Origin: RGIG9151 sp963635575
GTDB lineage: Bacteria > Bacillota > Clostridia > TANB77 > RGIG9151
Length of the DNA stretch: 64,000 nt
Direction of reading: 5' to 3'
NCBI GenBank assembly: GCA_963635575.1
Contig: CAVHFU010000002.1
Coordinates: 28,798 to 92,797, forward strand
A program made the position numbers and the translations under genes. Shown here piece after piece: positions 33,368 to 41,783 of the stretch. The notes under the pieces were generated by a model. The model saw nothing but the letters and a program-made list of their open reading frames with translations. It was not told the DNA's origin and ran no database searches. Positions within the stretch are counted from its first letter, which is position 1. Every line of letters starts with the position of its first letter.

Positions 33368-34657
33368 TTATCTATTCATTTCATATCTTGTACTTGGTCC
33401 ATTTCCGATTTTGACTAAAACACCATTTTCAACTAATTTATTTAATATTGTTGAGGTGGTTGTCTTTTCTTTATTAATTAGTGTTTGAGCATTAATTCTT
33501 GTTATAGAGCCATTCTTTTCAATATATTTTACAATTATATCCATGTCACCCTTTCTATTGTTTTGTATAGTAACATTATTCAATGATATTTTAGGTAATC
33601 TTACAACAAATGATGACGGCAATACATTTATCTCAAAATTTAATTCAATCTTATTATAATATGATTTTACTCTTCTTAATCCACTTCCTATTGCTTCTAC
33701 CCTCTTTATTCTCATAAAAATAGATTGCAAGTAAGGATTTCTTGAAGTTGATAGACCTGCTAGTATATCATCAATTGTTATGTTTCCATATAAAGATCCA
33801 AAACTAATAACTTCTATTCCGTCATTTTTATATAAATTAAGTATATTAGATGTTAATGTTCCATAATCTCTGTGTATAAGGGAATTTAGCACTATTTCTC
33901 TTAAAATAAAGTCTGGATATTCTTCAATATCTTCTCTAACGCTCGTGTTAATCAATCCATATGTTGCTGTATTATTTTTTAAATAATCAATTATAGTGTC
34001 ATAAATTTCCAAGACTGATCCTTTAAATTCTTTCCTATCTAAAAAATTATTCTTTTCATTTGATTGATACACAGCTAATTTGAATGTAAATGGATTTTGG
34101 TCAGAAAACAATAATCCTAAGTTTGTATATTTTTGATTTGCAGTAAAATGCAAATTTTCTTTTATATTATTTTCACTTATATTAATATTATTTTCTTCTA
34201 AGGCTTTACTAATATAATCAAAAGTTAATTCCTGATTGCTTGAAATTGATGTTTCAAATGATAGACTACTATTTTTTATTATCATTTGTTTCACTGTTTC
34301 TTCTGTTGCTGGGATCGAACATGAGCCAGTTCTTAAGTATGTCCCTTTTACAATTCCTTTTTCTTTAAGATAGTAAATATCAATTCCTTTTGAAACTTTT
34401 ATAATAATATATTCTTTATCTTCAATTTTTTCTGTATTTATCGAAATAAAAATTCTAGCATCTGGAGATATATTTGTTCGTATGCCATTAGAAATCTTTT
34501 CTTCAATGTCCTTGCAATTATCCAGTCCTATTAAATTTCCATTATCATCATATCCAATATATATGGTCCCAGAATTTGTGTTCAAAAAAGCTATAATCTC
34601 TTTATATATTTTTTCTGTATAATTTTCTTTAAATTCTATTGATTCATTCTTATTCAT
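33368..34657 (-). CDS. AlbA_2/Schlafen-domain ATP-binding protein with winged-helix C-terminus
   Basis: 429 residues from MNKNESIEFKENYTE; GGAGGT seven bases upstream supports this ATG rather than one five codons earlier. The N-terminal AlbA_2 domain has GTIYIGYDDNGNLIGL and RTNISPDARIFI. The middle ATP-binding-like part has VREDIEEYPDFILREIVLNSLIHRDYG and VEAIGSGLRRV. The C-terminal helix-turn-helix is about 370-425 (GSITRINAQTLINKEKTTTS). Such proteins are frequent in genomic islands and phage-related regions. Their targets are unknown. Repeat operators at its own promoter indicate self-regulation. It is flanked by gene remnants beside tRNA-fMet, so acquisition is likely. Confidence 0.85.
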   Translation of the reverse strand: MNKNESIEFKENYTEKIYKEIIAFLNTNSGTIYIGYDDNGNLIGLDNCKDIEEKISNGIRTNISPDARIFISINTEKIEDKEYIIIKVSKGIDIYYLKEKGIVKGTYLRTGSCSIPATEETVKQMIIKNSSLSFETSISSNQELTFDYISKALEENNINISENNIKENLHFTANQKYTNLGLLFSDQNPFTFKLAVYQSNEKNNFLDRKEFKGSVLEIYDTIIDYLKNNTATYGLINTSVREDIEEYPDFILREIVLNSLIHRDYGTLTSNILNLYKNDGIEVISFGSLYGNITIDDILAGLSTSRNPYLQSIFMRIKRVEAIGSGLRRVKSYYNKIELNFEINVLPSSFVVRLPKISLNNVTIQNNRKGDMDIIVKYIEKNGSITRINAQTLINKEKTTTSTILNKLVENGVLVKIGNGPSTRYEMNR

Positions 34658-34679
34658 GCTATTTACCTCCATTTCATAT

Positions 34680-34718
34680 CGTTCAATCGCTCAAAAATAT
34701 CGTTCAACCGTTCAATCG
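34680..34718 (-). promoter_or_regulatory. Triple-repeat operator of the AlbA_2 gene
   Basis: Three copies of CGTTCAAYCG-like text: 34680-34689, 34701-34710 and, overlapping, 34709-34718, plus a weaker half TCGCTCA between. They lie between a minus-strand -10 candidate TATACT (near 34723) and the ribosome site, a position suited to repression by the gene's own helix-turn-helix product. Confidence 0.6.
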
Positions 34719-34798
34719 TAGTATAACACATTTATTGTAAATTATACAGATATATTTAAAATATTGTAACAAAAGAGATATTCGCGTAAATTGAAAAA

Positions 34799-34871
34799 TT
34801 AATTTTCTCCCATTCTATATCTTCCATCCCAATGACTGTCAAATCCACCTAAAGTAGGGTAGAAACCAAAA
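34799..34871 (-). pseudogene. Short C-terminal gene remnant
   Basis: Minus strand encodes FGFYPTLGGFDSHWDGRYR, MGEN and a stop, coherent aromatic/Gly-rich protein text with no start. Lies between the AlbA_2 gene and tRNA-fMet. Family not recognised; could be chance because it is only about 24 codons. Confidence 0.3.
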
Positions 34872-34873
34872 AA

Positions 34874-34910
34874 ATAAAACCTTACAAGCCGTACGCCTGT
34901 AAGGTTTTAT
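34874..34910 (-). terminator. Terminator of tRNA-fMet
   Basis: 13-base-pair stem ATAAAACCTTACA/TGTAAGGTTTTAT; on the minus strand it is followed by a run of eight T. Confidence 0.9.
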
Positions 34911-34918
34911 CAAATCTT

Positions 34919-34995
<77 letters not shown>

Positions 34996-35116
34996 ATGTT
35001 TACTATAATAGAATATCACTGTTTTGTTATATTGTCAATAACTATCGTAAAAAAATTACCGGCGTGGTTTTGGCATCGATATATTACAATATATGAATAG
35101 TAAAATAAAATGTTAA

Positions 35117-35683
35117 TTACATTTGATTAATTGTTACAGTTAAAGTGTCGTTATCTATACTGGCGGAGATTTTTAAATTACTGTTACTATTATTTTTTAT
35201 TTTTAAGTCTTCAACATCATAAGATACTGATGCGTCTTTTCCATCTTCTACATATGTGACATCTCGGCTATGCTGATGACGTTCGGTTATTTCAAGTCCG
35301 GCATTTAATGCAGCGTTATATAATGTAGAACTGATTTGGCATACTCCACCACCGTATCCATCTATTTTATTTCCATGCCCATCAAAAATTATAGCTTTTT
35401 TGAAACCTGTTTCTTCGGTTCTTGGGCCAATTTGAAAATTAAAAGAAAATTCTTCCCCTGCTTTTATTGTTGCCCTGTTTAGCTTTTCTGTTCCTACTTT
35501 TATATTATTTAATCTTTCTGGCTTTTTGTCTGTAATTTTCGTTGAAAATGTTCCATAAATTTTTTGCGGTGTAGGTGTTGCTAACTGGTTGGTTTTATAA
35601 TTTATTTGTTCATTATTGCTGCTGTTATTATTACAGCCTGTTAGTAAAATTATGACTATTATTAAAACTGATAAAATTTTCAT
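35117..35683 (-). CDS. VanW-family lipoprotein
   Basis: 188 residues. Signal peptide with lipobox ILLTGC (Cys 17) and an Asn/Ser-rich linker, then a VanW domain: GTFSTKITDKKPERLNNIKVG, the GEEFSFN segment, the signature GYGGGVCQISSTLYNAALNAG and ERHQHSRDVTYVEDGKDASVSYD. VanW-type domains occur in Firmicute surface proteins near cell-wall functions; the name comes from vancomycin clusters but resistance is not implied. Exact biochemical role is unknown. Single gene with a GAAAGG site. Confidence 0.9.
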   Translation of the reverse strand: MKILSVLIIVIILLTGCNNNSSNNEQINYKTNQLATPTPQKIYGTFSTKITDKKPERLNNIKVGTEKLNRATIKAGEEFSFNFQIGPRTEETGFKKAIIFDGHGNKIDGYGGGVCQISSTLYNAALNAGLEITERHQHSRDVTYVEDGKDASVSYDVEDLKIKNNSNSNLKISASIDNDTLTVTINQM

Positions 35684-35804
35684 ATATTTAAATTCCTTTC
35701 ACTATTTTAATTGTATTTTTAGTAATTTTCATAAAAAAATACATAGAAACAATTGGACGAACATAGAATGTACTGTGATACAAGTTTGAAAGCGAGGTAT
35801 AAAA

Positions 35805-36641
35805 ATGGAACAGACAGTCCGAAGAATAGAGAGTCCATACAGAGTTCAAAATAGAAGAAGTGAATCGACGGAAAAAATCCTTAAATACTGGTCAAAGTTT
35901 ATTATTCAGACAATAATAAGTGCCGTGATATTGGTTGCGTTTTTATATTGTAGAAGTGTAAATGCAATAACTACTTCTACCTTTTGGGAAAAAACAACTG
36001 CAATTTTGGAGAATGATATTAGTGTTGAGGATATGAAAAATGGAATTGAAAAGGGAATGGAATATGTTAAAATTATAGTTCCTAAAATTTTAGAAAGTGA
36101 AGAAATAAAAAATAAAGAGATACCAAATGAAAATCAAAATGCTAATGATAATTCCGAAAATAATACGGATATAACGGAGCAAACTGAAAATGATAAAACT
36201 TATGATACAAAAGATATGGCACAAGAAGAGAAAGATATATATGATATTTTAAATGTAATGACGGTGTTAAGACCTGTAAACGGTGAAATTTCTTCATCTT
36301 TTGGCGACAGAATTGACCCTATAACAAAAAAGGCGGGAGTACATACAGGAACTGATTATGCAGTGGCAGTTGGAACGCAGGTAAAGTCCGCTATAACAGG
36401 TACGGTAGTTGAGGTTGAGAAGAATAATGCTTCATTTGGAAATTTTGTTAGAGTGAAAAATTCGGATATAATTACAACATATGCACATTGTTCTACTATA
36501 AAGGTTAAAGAGGGCGACAAAGTAAAACAAGGGGATATTGTTGCACTTTCGGGAAATACCGGAAAAACCAGTGGACCACATTTGCATTTTGAAGTTAGTA
36601 AGGATGGCAGACTTATAAATCCGGAGAAATTAACCAATTAA
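35805..36641 (+). CDS. spoIVFA: SpoIVFA-like membrane-anchored M23 peptidase-family protein
   Basis: 278 residues. An N-terminal cytoplasmic part precedes one membrane helix (about 38-56, IQTIISAVILVAFLYC), an Asn/Glu-rich linker and a C-terminal LytM/M23 domain. Zinc residues appear intact: HTGTDYA and GPHLHFEV, with SSFGDRIDPITK before. In Bacillus SpoIVFA anchors and inhibits the SpoIVFB protease that activates sigma-K; its M23 domain is degenerate, while this one keeps the motif. The M50 protease gene follows 16 bases later, which supports the spoIVFAB reading. An active cell-wall endopeptidase is the alternative. Confidence 0.8.
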   Translation: MEQTVRRIESPYRVQNRRSESTEKILKYWSKFIIQTIISAVILVAFLYCRSVNAITTSTFWEKTTAILENDISVEDMKNGIEKGMEYVKIIVPKILESEEIKNKEIPNENQNANDNSENNTDITEQTENDKTYDTKDMAQEEKDIYDILNVMTVLRPVNGEISSSFGDRIDPITKKAGVHTGTDYAVAVGTQVKSAITGTVVEVEKNNASFGNFVRVKNSDIITTYAHCSTIKVKEGDKVKQGDIVALSGNTGKTSGPHLHFEVSKDGRLINPEKLTN

Positions 36642-36657
36642 AAGAGGTCGTGATTTA

Positions 36658-37071
36658 ATGTTGTTTAGAATTAACAAGGTATATGTCTCTATCAGTATAT
36701 ATTTTTTTGCAATGATTATTTGGGTTATATTTTTTCATAGAGTTAACGAATTTATATATTGCCTTGGTGCACTTTTTCTACATGAATTAGGACATATTTT
36801 TATGATTTATCATTTGAAAGAAAAAATAAGTGTGTTTTATATAATTCCCTTTGGCTTTTCTTGCAGGTTAAAAAATCAAAGTAAAATAAAAAAAAATAAG
36901 ATATTTAAAATAATATTGGCAGGTCCTGTAATGAGTTTTACTGTTGCAGGACTTGTTTTTTTATGGACAAAGGAATTTGCATTAGTGAATTTGATTATTG
37001 GGATTTTTAACCTTATTCCGATAGGAAATTTAGACGGTGGAAGAATATTTAGAATTTTAATGCAAAGTTAA
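36658..37071 (+). CDS. spoIVFB: Short M50 (SpoIVFB-like) intramembrane metalloprotease
   Basis: 137 residues, about half of Bacillus SpoIVFB (288). The zinc motif HELGH (about 42-46) and the second metal motif NLIPIGNLDGGRI at the end are both present, with three to four membrane segments. It ends right after the second motif, so the last helix and CBS domain of longer family members are absent. SpoIVFB cleaves pro-sigma-K in the mother cell. AGAGGTCGTGATTTA precedes the ATG. It sits in one run with the M23 gene and tsaD. A reduced but functional enzyme or a truncation are both possible. Confidence 0.85.
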   Translation: MLFRINKVYVSISIYFFAMIIWVIFFHRVNEFIYCLGALFLHELGHIFMIYHLKEKISVFYIIPFGFSCRLKNQSKIKKNKIFKIILAGPVMSFTVAGLVFLWTKEFALVNLIIGIFNLIPIGNLDGGRIFRILMQS

Positions 37072-37106
37072 AGAAAATGTGTTACAATAAACATGGTGAT
37101 TTTTGA

Positions 37107-38096
37107 ATGAAAGATATAGTTTGTTTGGCAATCGAGAGCAGTTGTGATGAAACTTCGGTTGCAATAGTAAAGAATGGTAGAGAAGTATTATCTAATATAA
37201 TTTTTTCTCAAATAGATATACATAAGAAATATGGAGGAGTTGTTCCTGAGATTGCATCAAGACAACATACGGAATGTATAAATATTGTAGTTGAGGAAGC
37301 TTTAGAAAAAGCAAATATGACTTTTGATGATATAGATATAATTGGAGCTACATATGGACCCGGTTTAGTCGGAGCATTACTTGTCGGTTTATCTGCTGCA
37401 AAAGGGATTGCATATGCTACCGGAAAACCGCTTGTTCCTGTTAATCATATAAAAGGACATGTTTTTGCTAATTTTATAGAAAATAAAGAACTTGAACCAC
37501 CGTTTGTATGTATGATTGTTTCGGGTGGGCATACACATATTGTTAACGTAAAAAGCTATTCTGAATTTGAAATATTGGGTAAAACTATGGATGACGCTAT
37601 TGGGGAGGCTTTTGATAAGGTTTCTCGTACTGTAGGTCTCGGATATCCGGGAGGACCTTTAGTTGATAAATTGGCTAAAGAGGGACAAGATGTATGTAAT
37701 TTTCCTAGACCAACTTTTGAAAATTTAAATTTCAGTTTTAGCGGAATAAAGACTGCTGTAATTAATTATACAAACAAGCATAAGGATTTTAATGTTGCTG
37801 ATGTTTGCAGAAGTTTCGAGGAAGCGGCGACTGATGTAATTATTACTAATATAAAAAGAGCAATTAAATTGACTGGTACTAAGAAAATTGCTTTGGCCGG
37901 TGGTGTTGCAGCAAATTCAATGCTAAGAGAAAAAATGAGAAATCTTGCAAACGAAATGAATGTTGAATTTTACTGCCCAAGTCCGGTGCTTTGTACTGAC
38001 AATGCTGCTATGATTGGGTGTGCTGCGTATTATGACTATCTAGATGGAAAGGTTGCAGATTTAAAAATTAATGCTATCGCAAATTTGAGCTTATAA
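37107..38096 (+). CDS. tsaD: tRNA N6-adenosine threonylcarbamoyltransferase TsaD
   Basis: 329 residues, the family length. It transfers the threonylcarbamoyl group to A37 of ANN-decoding tRNAs with TsaB and TsaE, which are not here. It has an ASKHA ATP-binding fold: AIESSCDETSVAIV (1-15), KYGGVVPEIASRQH, the metal-binding HIKGHVFAN, VSGGHTHI, TMDDAIGEAFDKVSR and LAGGVAANSMLR. Short spacing to spoIVFB (35 bases) suggests one transcript. Confidence 0.97.
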   Translation: MKDIVCLAIESSCDETSVAIVKNGREVLSNIIFSQIDIHKKYGGVVPEIASRQHTECINIVVEEALEKANMTFDDIDIIGATYGPGLVGALLVGLSAAKGIAYATGKPLVPVNHIKGHVFANFIENKELEPPFVCMIVSGGHTHIVNVKSYSEFEILGKTMDDAIGEAFDKVSRTVGLGYPGGPLVDKLAKEGQDVCNFPRPTFENLNFSFSGIKTAVINYTNKHKDFNVADVCRSFEEAATDVIITNIKRAIKLTGTKKIALAGGVAANSMLREKMRNLANEMNVEFYCPSPVLCTDNAAMIGCAAYYDYLDGKVADLKINAIANLSL

Positions 38097-38119
38097 ATAT
38101 GTTTTAAGAGGTGGAGAAT

Positions 38120-40267
38120 ATGGCGAAGTGGAATCTGGTTGAACGCGAGAAAAGGATGAACAGAGAAATGCGAAAGAAAGAAAAAAGTCAAAAAAAGAGT
38201 AAAAGAAATATAGGTTGCTCTATTGTTATGGGTTTTATGCTGGTGGGAATCTTTGCTGGTATAGGCATATCAGTAGCAGCGATTATGGGAATTATTACGA
38301 ATGCTCCTACAATAGACTTAAGTGATTATACTATAACTAGTATATCTACTGTATTTTATGATAAAGACGGAAAAGAAATTGATACTGCGCATAGTGGAGA
38401 GAATCGAACACTTGCATACTTAGAAGAGATACCTAAATATCTTCAAGATGCGTTTATTTCTATTGAAGATGAGAGATTCGAAGAACATAATGGGATAGAT
38501 ATAAAAAGAACATTGGGTGCCATTTATTATTGGATTAAAAATGGTGGAAAAGGTACTTATGGCGGAAGTACAATAACTCAACAGCTAGTTAAAAATATGA
38601 CACAGGATAAAGCAAGTAACGGAATAGAGGGTGTATATAGGAAAATTCGTGAGTGGTGGAGAGCGTACATGCTTGAACGTGAGCTCACTAAGGATCAAAT
38701 ATTGGAATTATATTTGAATACAATTTGTTTTGGCAATTCTACATATGGGGTAAAAGAAGCCGCTAATTTATATTTTTCAAAAGAACCTTCGGAGCTTACA
38801 TTAGCAGAATGTGCATTGCTTGCCGGAATAACAAACAGGCCTACATATTATGATCCATTTACTAATTTAGATCATGCAAAGAGCCGACAAAAAGTAATTT
38901 TAGCTAAGATGCTAGAACTTGGAAAAATAACTGAATCTGAGTACCAAGCAGCAATAGAAGAGGAGATTGTTATTAAAAAAGGTGGAAACACATCGGTATC
39001 AGTTCATTCATATTTTGTTGATGCAGTTATTGAAGACATAATTTCTGATTTAGGTACTCAAAAAAATATGACAAGACTAGAAGCGTCTAATCTTATTTAT
39101 GGTGGAGGATTAAAAATTTATACTACTATGGATTCGGACATTCAAGCTGCTATTGATAAGATATATGTTGAAGATGAAGAAACCGTATTTGCTGCATTTA
39201 GTAATCTATCAGAACAACCCGAATCGGCCATGCTAATTATGGACTACAAGACAGGTCATATTGTCGGAATGGTTGGTGGCCGTGGTAAAAAGAAAGATAT
39301 GAGAGGTCTAAATCGTGCAACACAATCAAAACGTCAACCAGGATCTACAATAAAGCCTTTGGCAGTATATGGACCGGCGATAGAAGATGGGAAAATAACT
39401 GCAGCAACAATTATATCGGATACACCTTTGACGGTTGAAATTCCGGGAAGTAAGCCGTGGTCCCCTAAGAATTGGTATTCAGCGGGATTTTACGGAAATA
39501 TCACGGTAAGATATGCGATTGAACAGTCATGCAATGTTCCGGCTGTTCGTGTGCTTCAAATGATAGGACTTGATAGGGCGTATAATGCCTTGCTTTCGGA
39601 GGGAATAACCACTCTTACAAAAGAGGATTTAAACTATGCACCACTTTCACTCGGTGGTTTGAGTGAGGGAGTTACTGTTAGAGAATGGACCGGTGCATAT
39701 GGAATGATAGCAAATGGTGGGGTTTATATAAAGCCAATAACATATACAAAGGTTGAGGATACAGACGGAACAATATTACTACAAAATAAGCGTAAAGAAT
39801 CAAGAGTATTTAGTTCAGGAACGGCATACGTTTTGACTGACATTATGAAGGGAGTTGTAAGCAGAGGTACGGCACGTTCTGCAATACTTGCCAATAGCGT
39901 TGCTGCTGGGAAAACAGGTTCTACATCTGCTACTAAAGATAAATGGTTTGTTGGATATACACCATATTATGTAGGAGCAGTTTGGGTAGGATATGATACC
40001 CCTAAAGAAATGACTGTGGGGGGAGAAATGCCTAAGCAGGTTTGGAAAAAGGTTATGGATATAATTCATAAAGATTTACCTAAAATTGATTTCCCTGTGC
40101 CGGATGATGTTGAGTATGTAAGCGTTTGTAAAGTGTCTGGAGCAAGAGCTTTAGAGAGTTGCGGAGATAATGTGAAATCAGAAATATATGTAACAGGTAC
40201 AGCACCTAGCAGTTATTGTACTTATCATTCATCTGCATGGGTGGGTTATTATCCTGAAGGCATTTAA
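38120..40267 (+). CDS. Class A penicillin-binding protein (PBP1A type)
   Basis: 715 residues from MAKWNLVERE behind AAGAGGTGGAG; an in-frame GTG three codons earlier sits on the ribosome site. Cationic cytoplasmic tail, membrane helix (about 38-62), then GT51 glycosyltransferase with IEDERFEEHNGID, GGSTITQQLVKN and KDQILELYLNTICFG. The transpeptidase domain has RQPGSTIKP (catalytic Ser), SCNVP and KTGSTSATKD. It polymerises and crosslinks peptidoglycan outside the membrane. A short Cys-containing C-terminal tail follows (CKVSGARALESCG). Confidence 0.96.
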   Translation: MAKWNLVEREKRMNREMRKKEKSQKKSKRNIGCSIVMGFMLVGIFAGIGISVAAIMGIITNAPTIDLSDYTITSISTVFYDKDGKEIDTAHSGENRTLAYLEEIPKYLQDAFISIEDERFEEHNGIDIKRTLGAIYYWIKNGGKGTYGGSTITQQLVKNMTQDKASNGIEGVYRKIREWWRAYMLERELTKDQILELYLNTICFGNSTYGVKEAANLYFSKEPSELTLAECALLAGITNRPTYYDPFTNLDHAKSRQKVILAKMLELGKITESEYQAAIEEEIVIKKGGNTSVSVHSYFVDAVIEDIISDLGTQKNMTRLEASNLIYGGGLKIYTTMDSDIQAAIDKIYVEDEETVFAAFSNLSEQPESAMLIMDYKTGHIVGMVGGRGKKKDMRGLNRATQSKRQPGSTIKPLAVYGPAIEDGKITAATIISDTPLTVEIPGSKPWSPKNWYSAGFYGNITVRYAIEQSCNVPAVRVLQMIGLDRAYNALLSEGITTLTKEDLNYAPLSLGGLSEGVTVREWTGAYGMIANGGVYIKPITYTKVEDTDGTILLQNKRKESRVFSSGTAYVLTDIMKGVVSRGTARSAILANSVAAGKTGSTSATKDKWFVGYTPYYVGAVWVGYDTPKEMTVGGEMPKQVWKKVMDIIHKDLPKIDFPVPDDVEYVSVCKVSGARALESCGDNVKSEIYVTGTAPSSYCTYHSSAWVGYYPEGI

Positions 40268-40284
40268 GAAAGGATAAGATTAAA

Positions 40285-40452
40285 ATGTATCATGAAGTAG
40301 GAGCTATAATAAAATTGAAAAAACAACATCCCTGTGGATCAAGCGAGTGGGAAGTTTTAAGAAATGGTGTGGATTACAAAATAAAGTGCGTTGGCTGTGG
40401 ACATGTTATTCAAATTCCAAGGATAAAACTTGAAAAAATGATTAAAAATTAA
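40285..40452 (+). CDS. DUF951 family small zinc-ribbon-like protein
   Basis: 55 residues behind AAAGGATAAGATTAAA; below the length limit of many gene tracks. The pattern VGAIIKLKKQHPCGSSEWEV and YKIKCVGCGHVIQIPR is the DUF951 signature, with three Cys that may bind zinc. Common in Firmicutes; often beside engD or division genes. Molecular role unknown. It starts 17 bases after the PBP gene and is followed by a strong terminator. Confidence 0.9.
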   Translation: MYHEVGAIIKLKKQHPCGSSEWEVLRNGVDYKIKCVGCGHVIQIPRIKLEKMIKN

Positions 40453-40456
40453 GTTT

Positions 40457-40503
40457 AAAACAAAAAACATTCTTGTAATAATACAGGAATGTTTTTTGTT
40501 TTG
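40457..40503. terminator. Bidirectional terminator
   Basis: A 21-base-pair stem (40457-40477 with 40482-40502) with a 4-base loop, between converging small genes. Confidence 0.93.
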
Positions 40504-40520
40504 CAGTGTGTAATTACTTA

Positions 40521-40649
40521 TTAGCAATTGTCACAACCGCATCCACATCCGTTGTTTCCTAAGCTGTTGTTATTTCCACAGCAGCAGCAAACAATGATAA
40601 GGATAAGTATAATCCATAGGCATCCGTTGCCACATCCACAGTTTCCCAT
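40521..40649 (-). CDS. 42-residue Cys/Gly-rich membrane miniprotein
   Basis: Starts MGNCGCGNGCLW behind AGGAGGTGAAAAC. One hydrophobic helix (LWIILILIIV) is followed by CCCCGNNNSLGNNG and CGCGCDNC: 12 Cys in 42 residues. Small Cys/Gly-rich membrane proteins of this look occur in spore formers and may belong to the spore envelope, which is an inference from composition only. The strong ribosome site and terminator support a real gene. Confidence 0.8.
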   Translation of the reverse strand: MGNCGCGNGCLWIILILIIVCCCCGNNNSLGNNGCGCGCDNC

Positions 40650-40732
40650 TAAGTTTTCACCTCCTGTGTCTTACGATAGTATATAGTATGTAAAAAACAA
40701 TCGGAGTGTTACAAAATGGGAGGGAAATTTAA

Positions 40733-41779
40733 TTAATTTTTAAAAACCCATTTTACTTGTATTCTAAAACTAAGAAGAAATAAAATTATGTCTATTAGCA
40801 TCTTCGCAAGTACCTGATTAAAACTTAATCTTGTTGTGAGTAGGTAGATACCTGTATATGATAACATTATAGTAATAGCTACTAAAGTGTAATATTTAAC
40901 TATGCTTTTCTTTAATCTTGCCTTTGTATTAAAAACTAATTTCCTATTTAAGTTGAAATTAATAAATGATGAAATTAGTCTGGCAACAACAGTCGCTATA
41001 AGTAATGAAAGAGCATGAGGTAGAAAAGCAAAAACAGCTCCTAATAAAATAAATAAAGCATAGTCGCAAAGTATAGATGAGAAGGAAGAACACATAAATT
41101 TAAAAATAACTTTGTAGATACTGAAGGAATCTGTGAGTGGATTAAAGTTACTTGTTGTGTTCCCATTTATGTATACAGTTTCAATCGGAACTTCCATAAT
41201 TTTTATTCCGTATGCCTTTGTGTCTAGGAGCATGTTGGTCTCAAATTCAAATTTCTCTCCTAAAGTATTAATTAGTTTCTCAACGAATGTTAAAGGGATT
41301 GCTCTGAGTCCTGTTTGGGTGTCACTAATATTTAAATCGCAAAATAATTTAAAAGCAAGTGAAGTAGCCTTATTACCCAATCTACTTTTATTAGGTACAT
41401 CATGTTGATTAAAATTTCTAACACCTAAAACTAATTTTTCTGGATTTTCTTTTAATGCTTTGGCACATTTTACAACATCTTTTACTTTGTGTTGATTGTC
41501 AGCGTCTAAAGTAACAACACCTACATCGTTTGGAAAATGCTTTAAGAAGTATTTAAAACCTGTTTTTAATGCTCGTCCTTTTCCTAAATTCTCTTCGTGA
41601 GTTATAAGAACACAGTTCTTGTTTTTCTTTACTTTATCGAATAGATTCAAGAATTTTGAATCAGTCCCGTCATTTATAACAATTATATGTTTGAAACCGG
41701 CTTGCACTAATCCTTCTATGACTGTGTGAAATTTCTTGTCAGGATTATATGCCGGAATTATTGCTGTTATATTATCCAT
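40733..41779 (-). CDS. Family 2 glycosyltransferase fused to a GtrA-like membrane domain
   Basis: 348 residues. The N-terminal GT-A domain (1-215) has ITAIIPAYNPDKKF, GKGRALKTGFKYF, the DXD-type VVTLDADNQHKV and DTQTGLRAIP, as in dolichol-phosphate mannose-type synthases. The C-terminal part (220-348) has four helices with a GtrA/DPMS_2 look (CDYALFILLGAVFAFLP, VARLISSFINFNLNRKLVF). It likely charges a lipid carrier with a sugar for surface glycans. It starts four bases after murC ends, so the two genes are probably co-transcribed. Confidence 0.9.
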   Translation of the reverse strand: MDNITAIIPAYNPDKKFHTVIEGLVQAGFKHIIVINDGTDSKFLNLFDKVKKNKNCVLITHEENLGKGRALKTGFKYFLKHFPNDVGVVTLDADNQHKVKDVVKCAKALKENPEKLVLGVRNFNQHDVPNKSRLGNKATSLAFKLFCDLNISDTQTGLRAIPLTFVEKLINTLGEKFEFETNMLLDTKAYGIKIMEVPIETVYINGNTTSNFNPLTDSFSIYKVIFKFMCSSFSSILCDYALFILLGAVFAFLPHALSLLIATVVARLISSFINFNLNRKLVFNTKARLKKSIVKYYTLVAITIMLSYTGIYLLTTRLSFNQVLAKMLIDIILFLLSFRIQVKWVFKN

Positions 41780-41783
41780 AATT

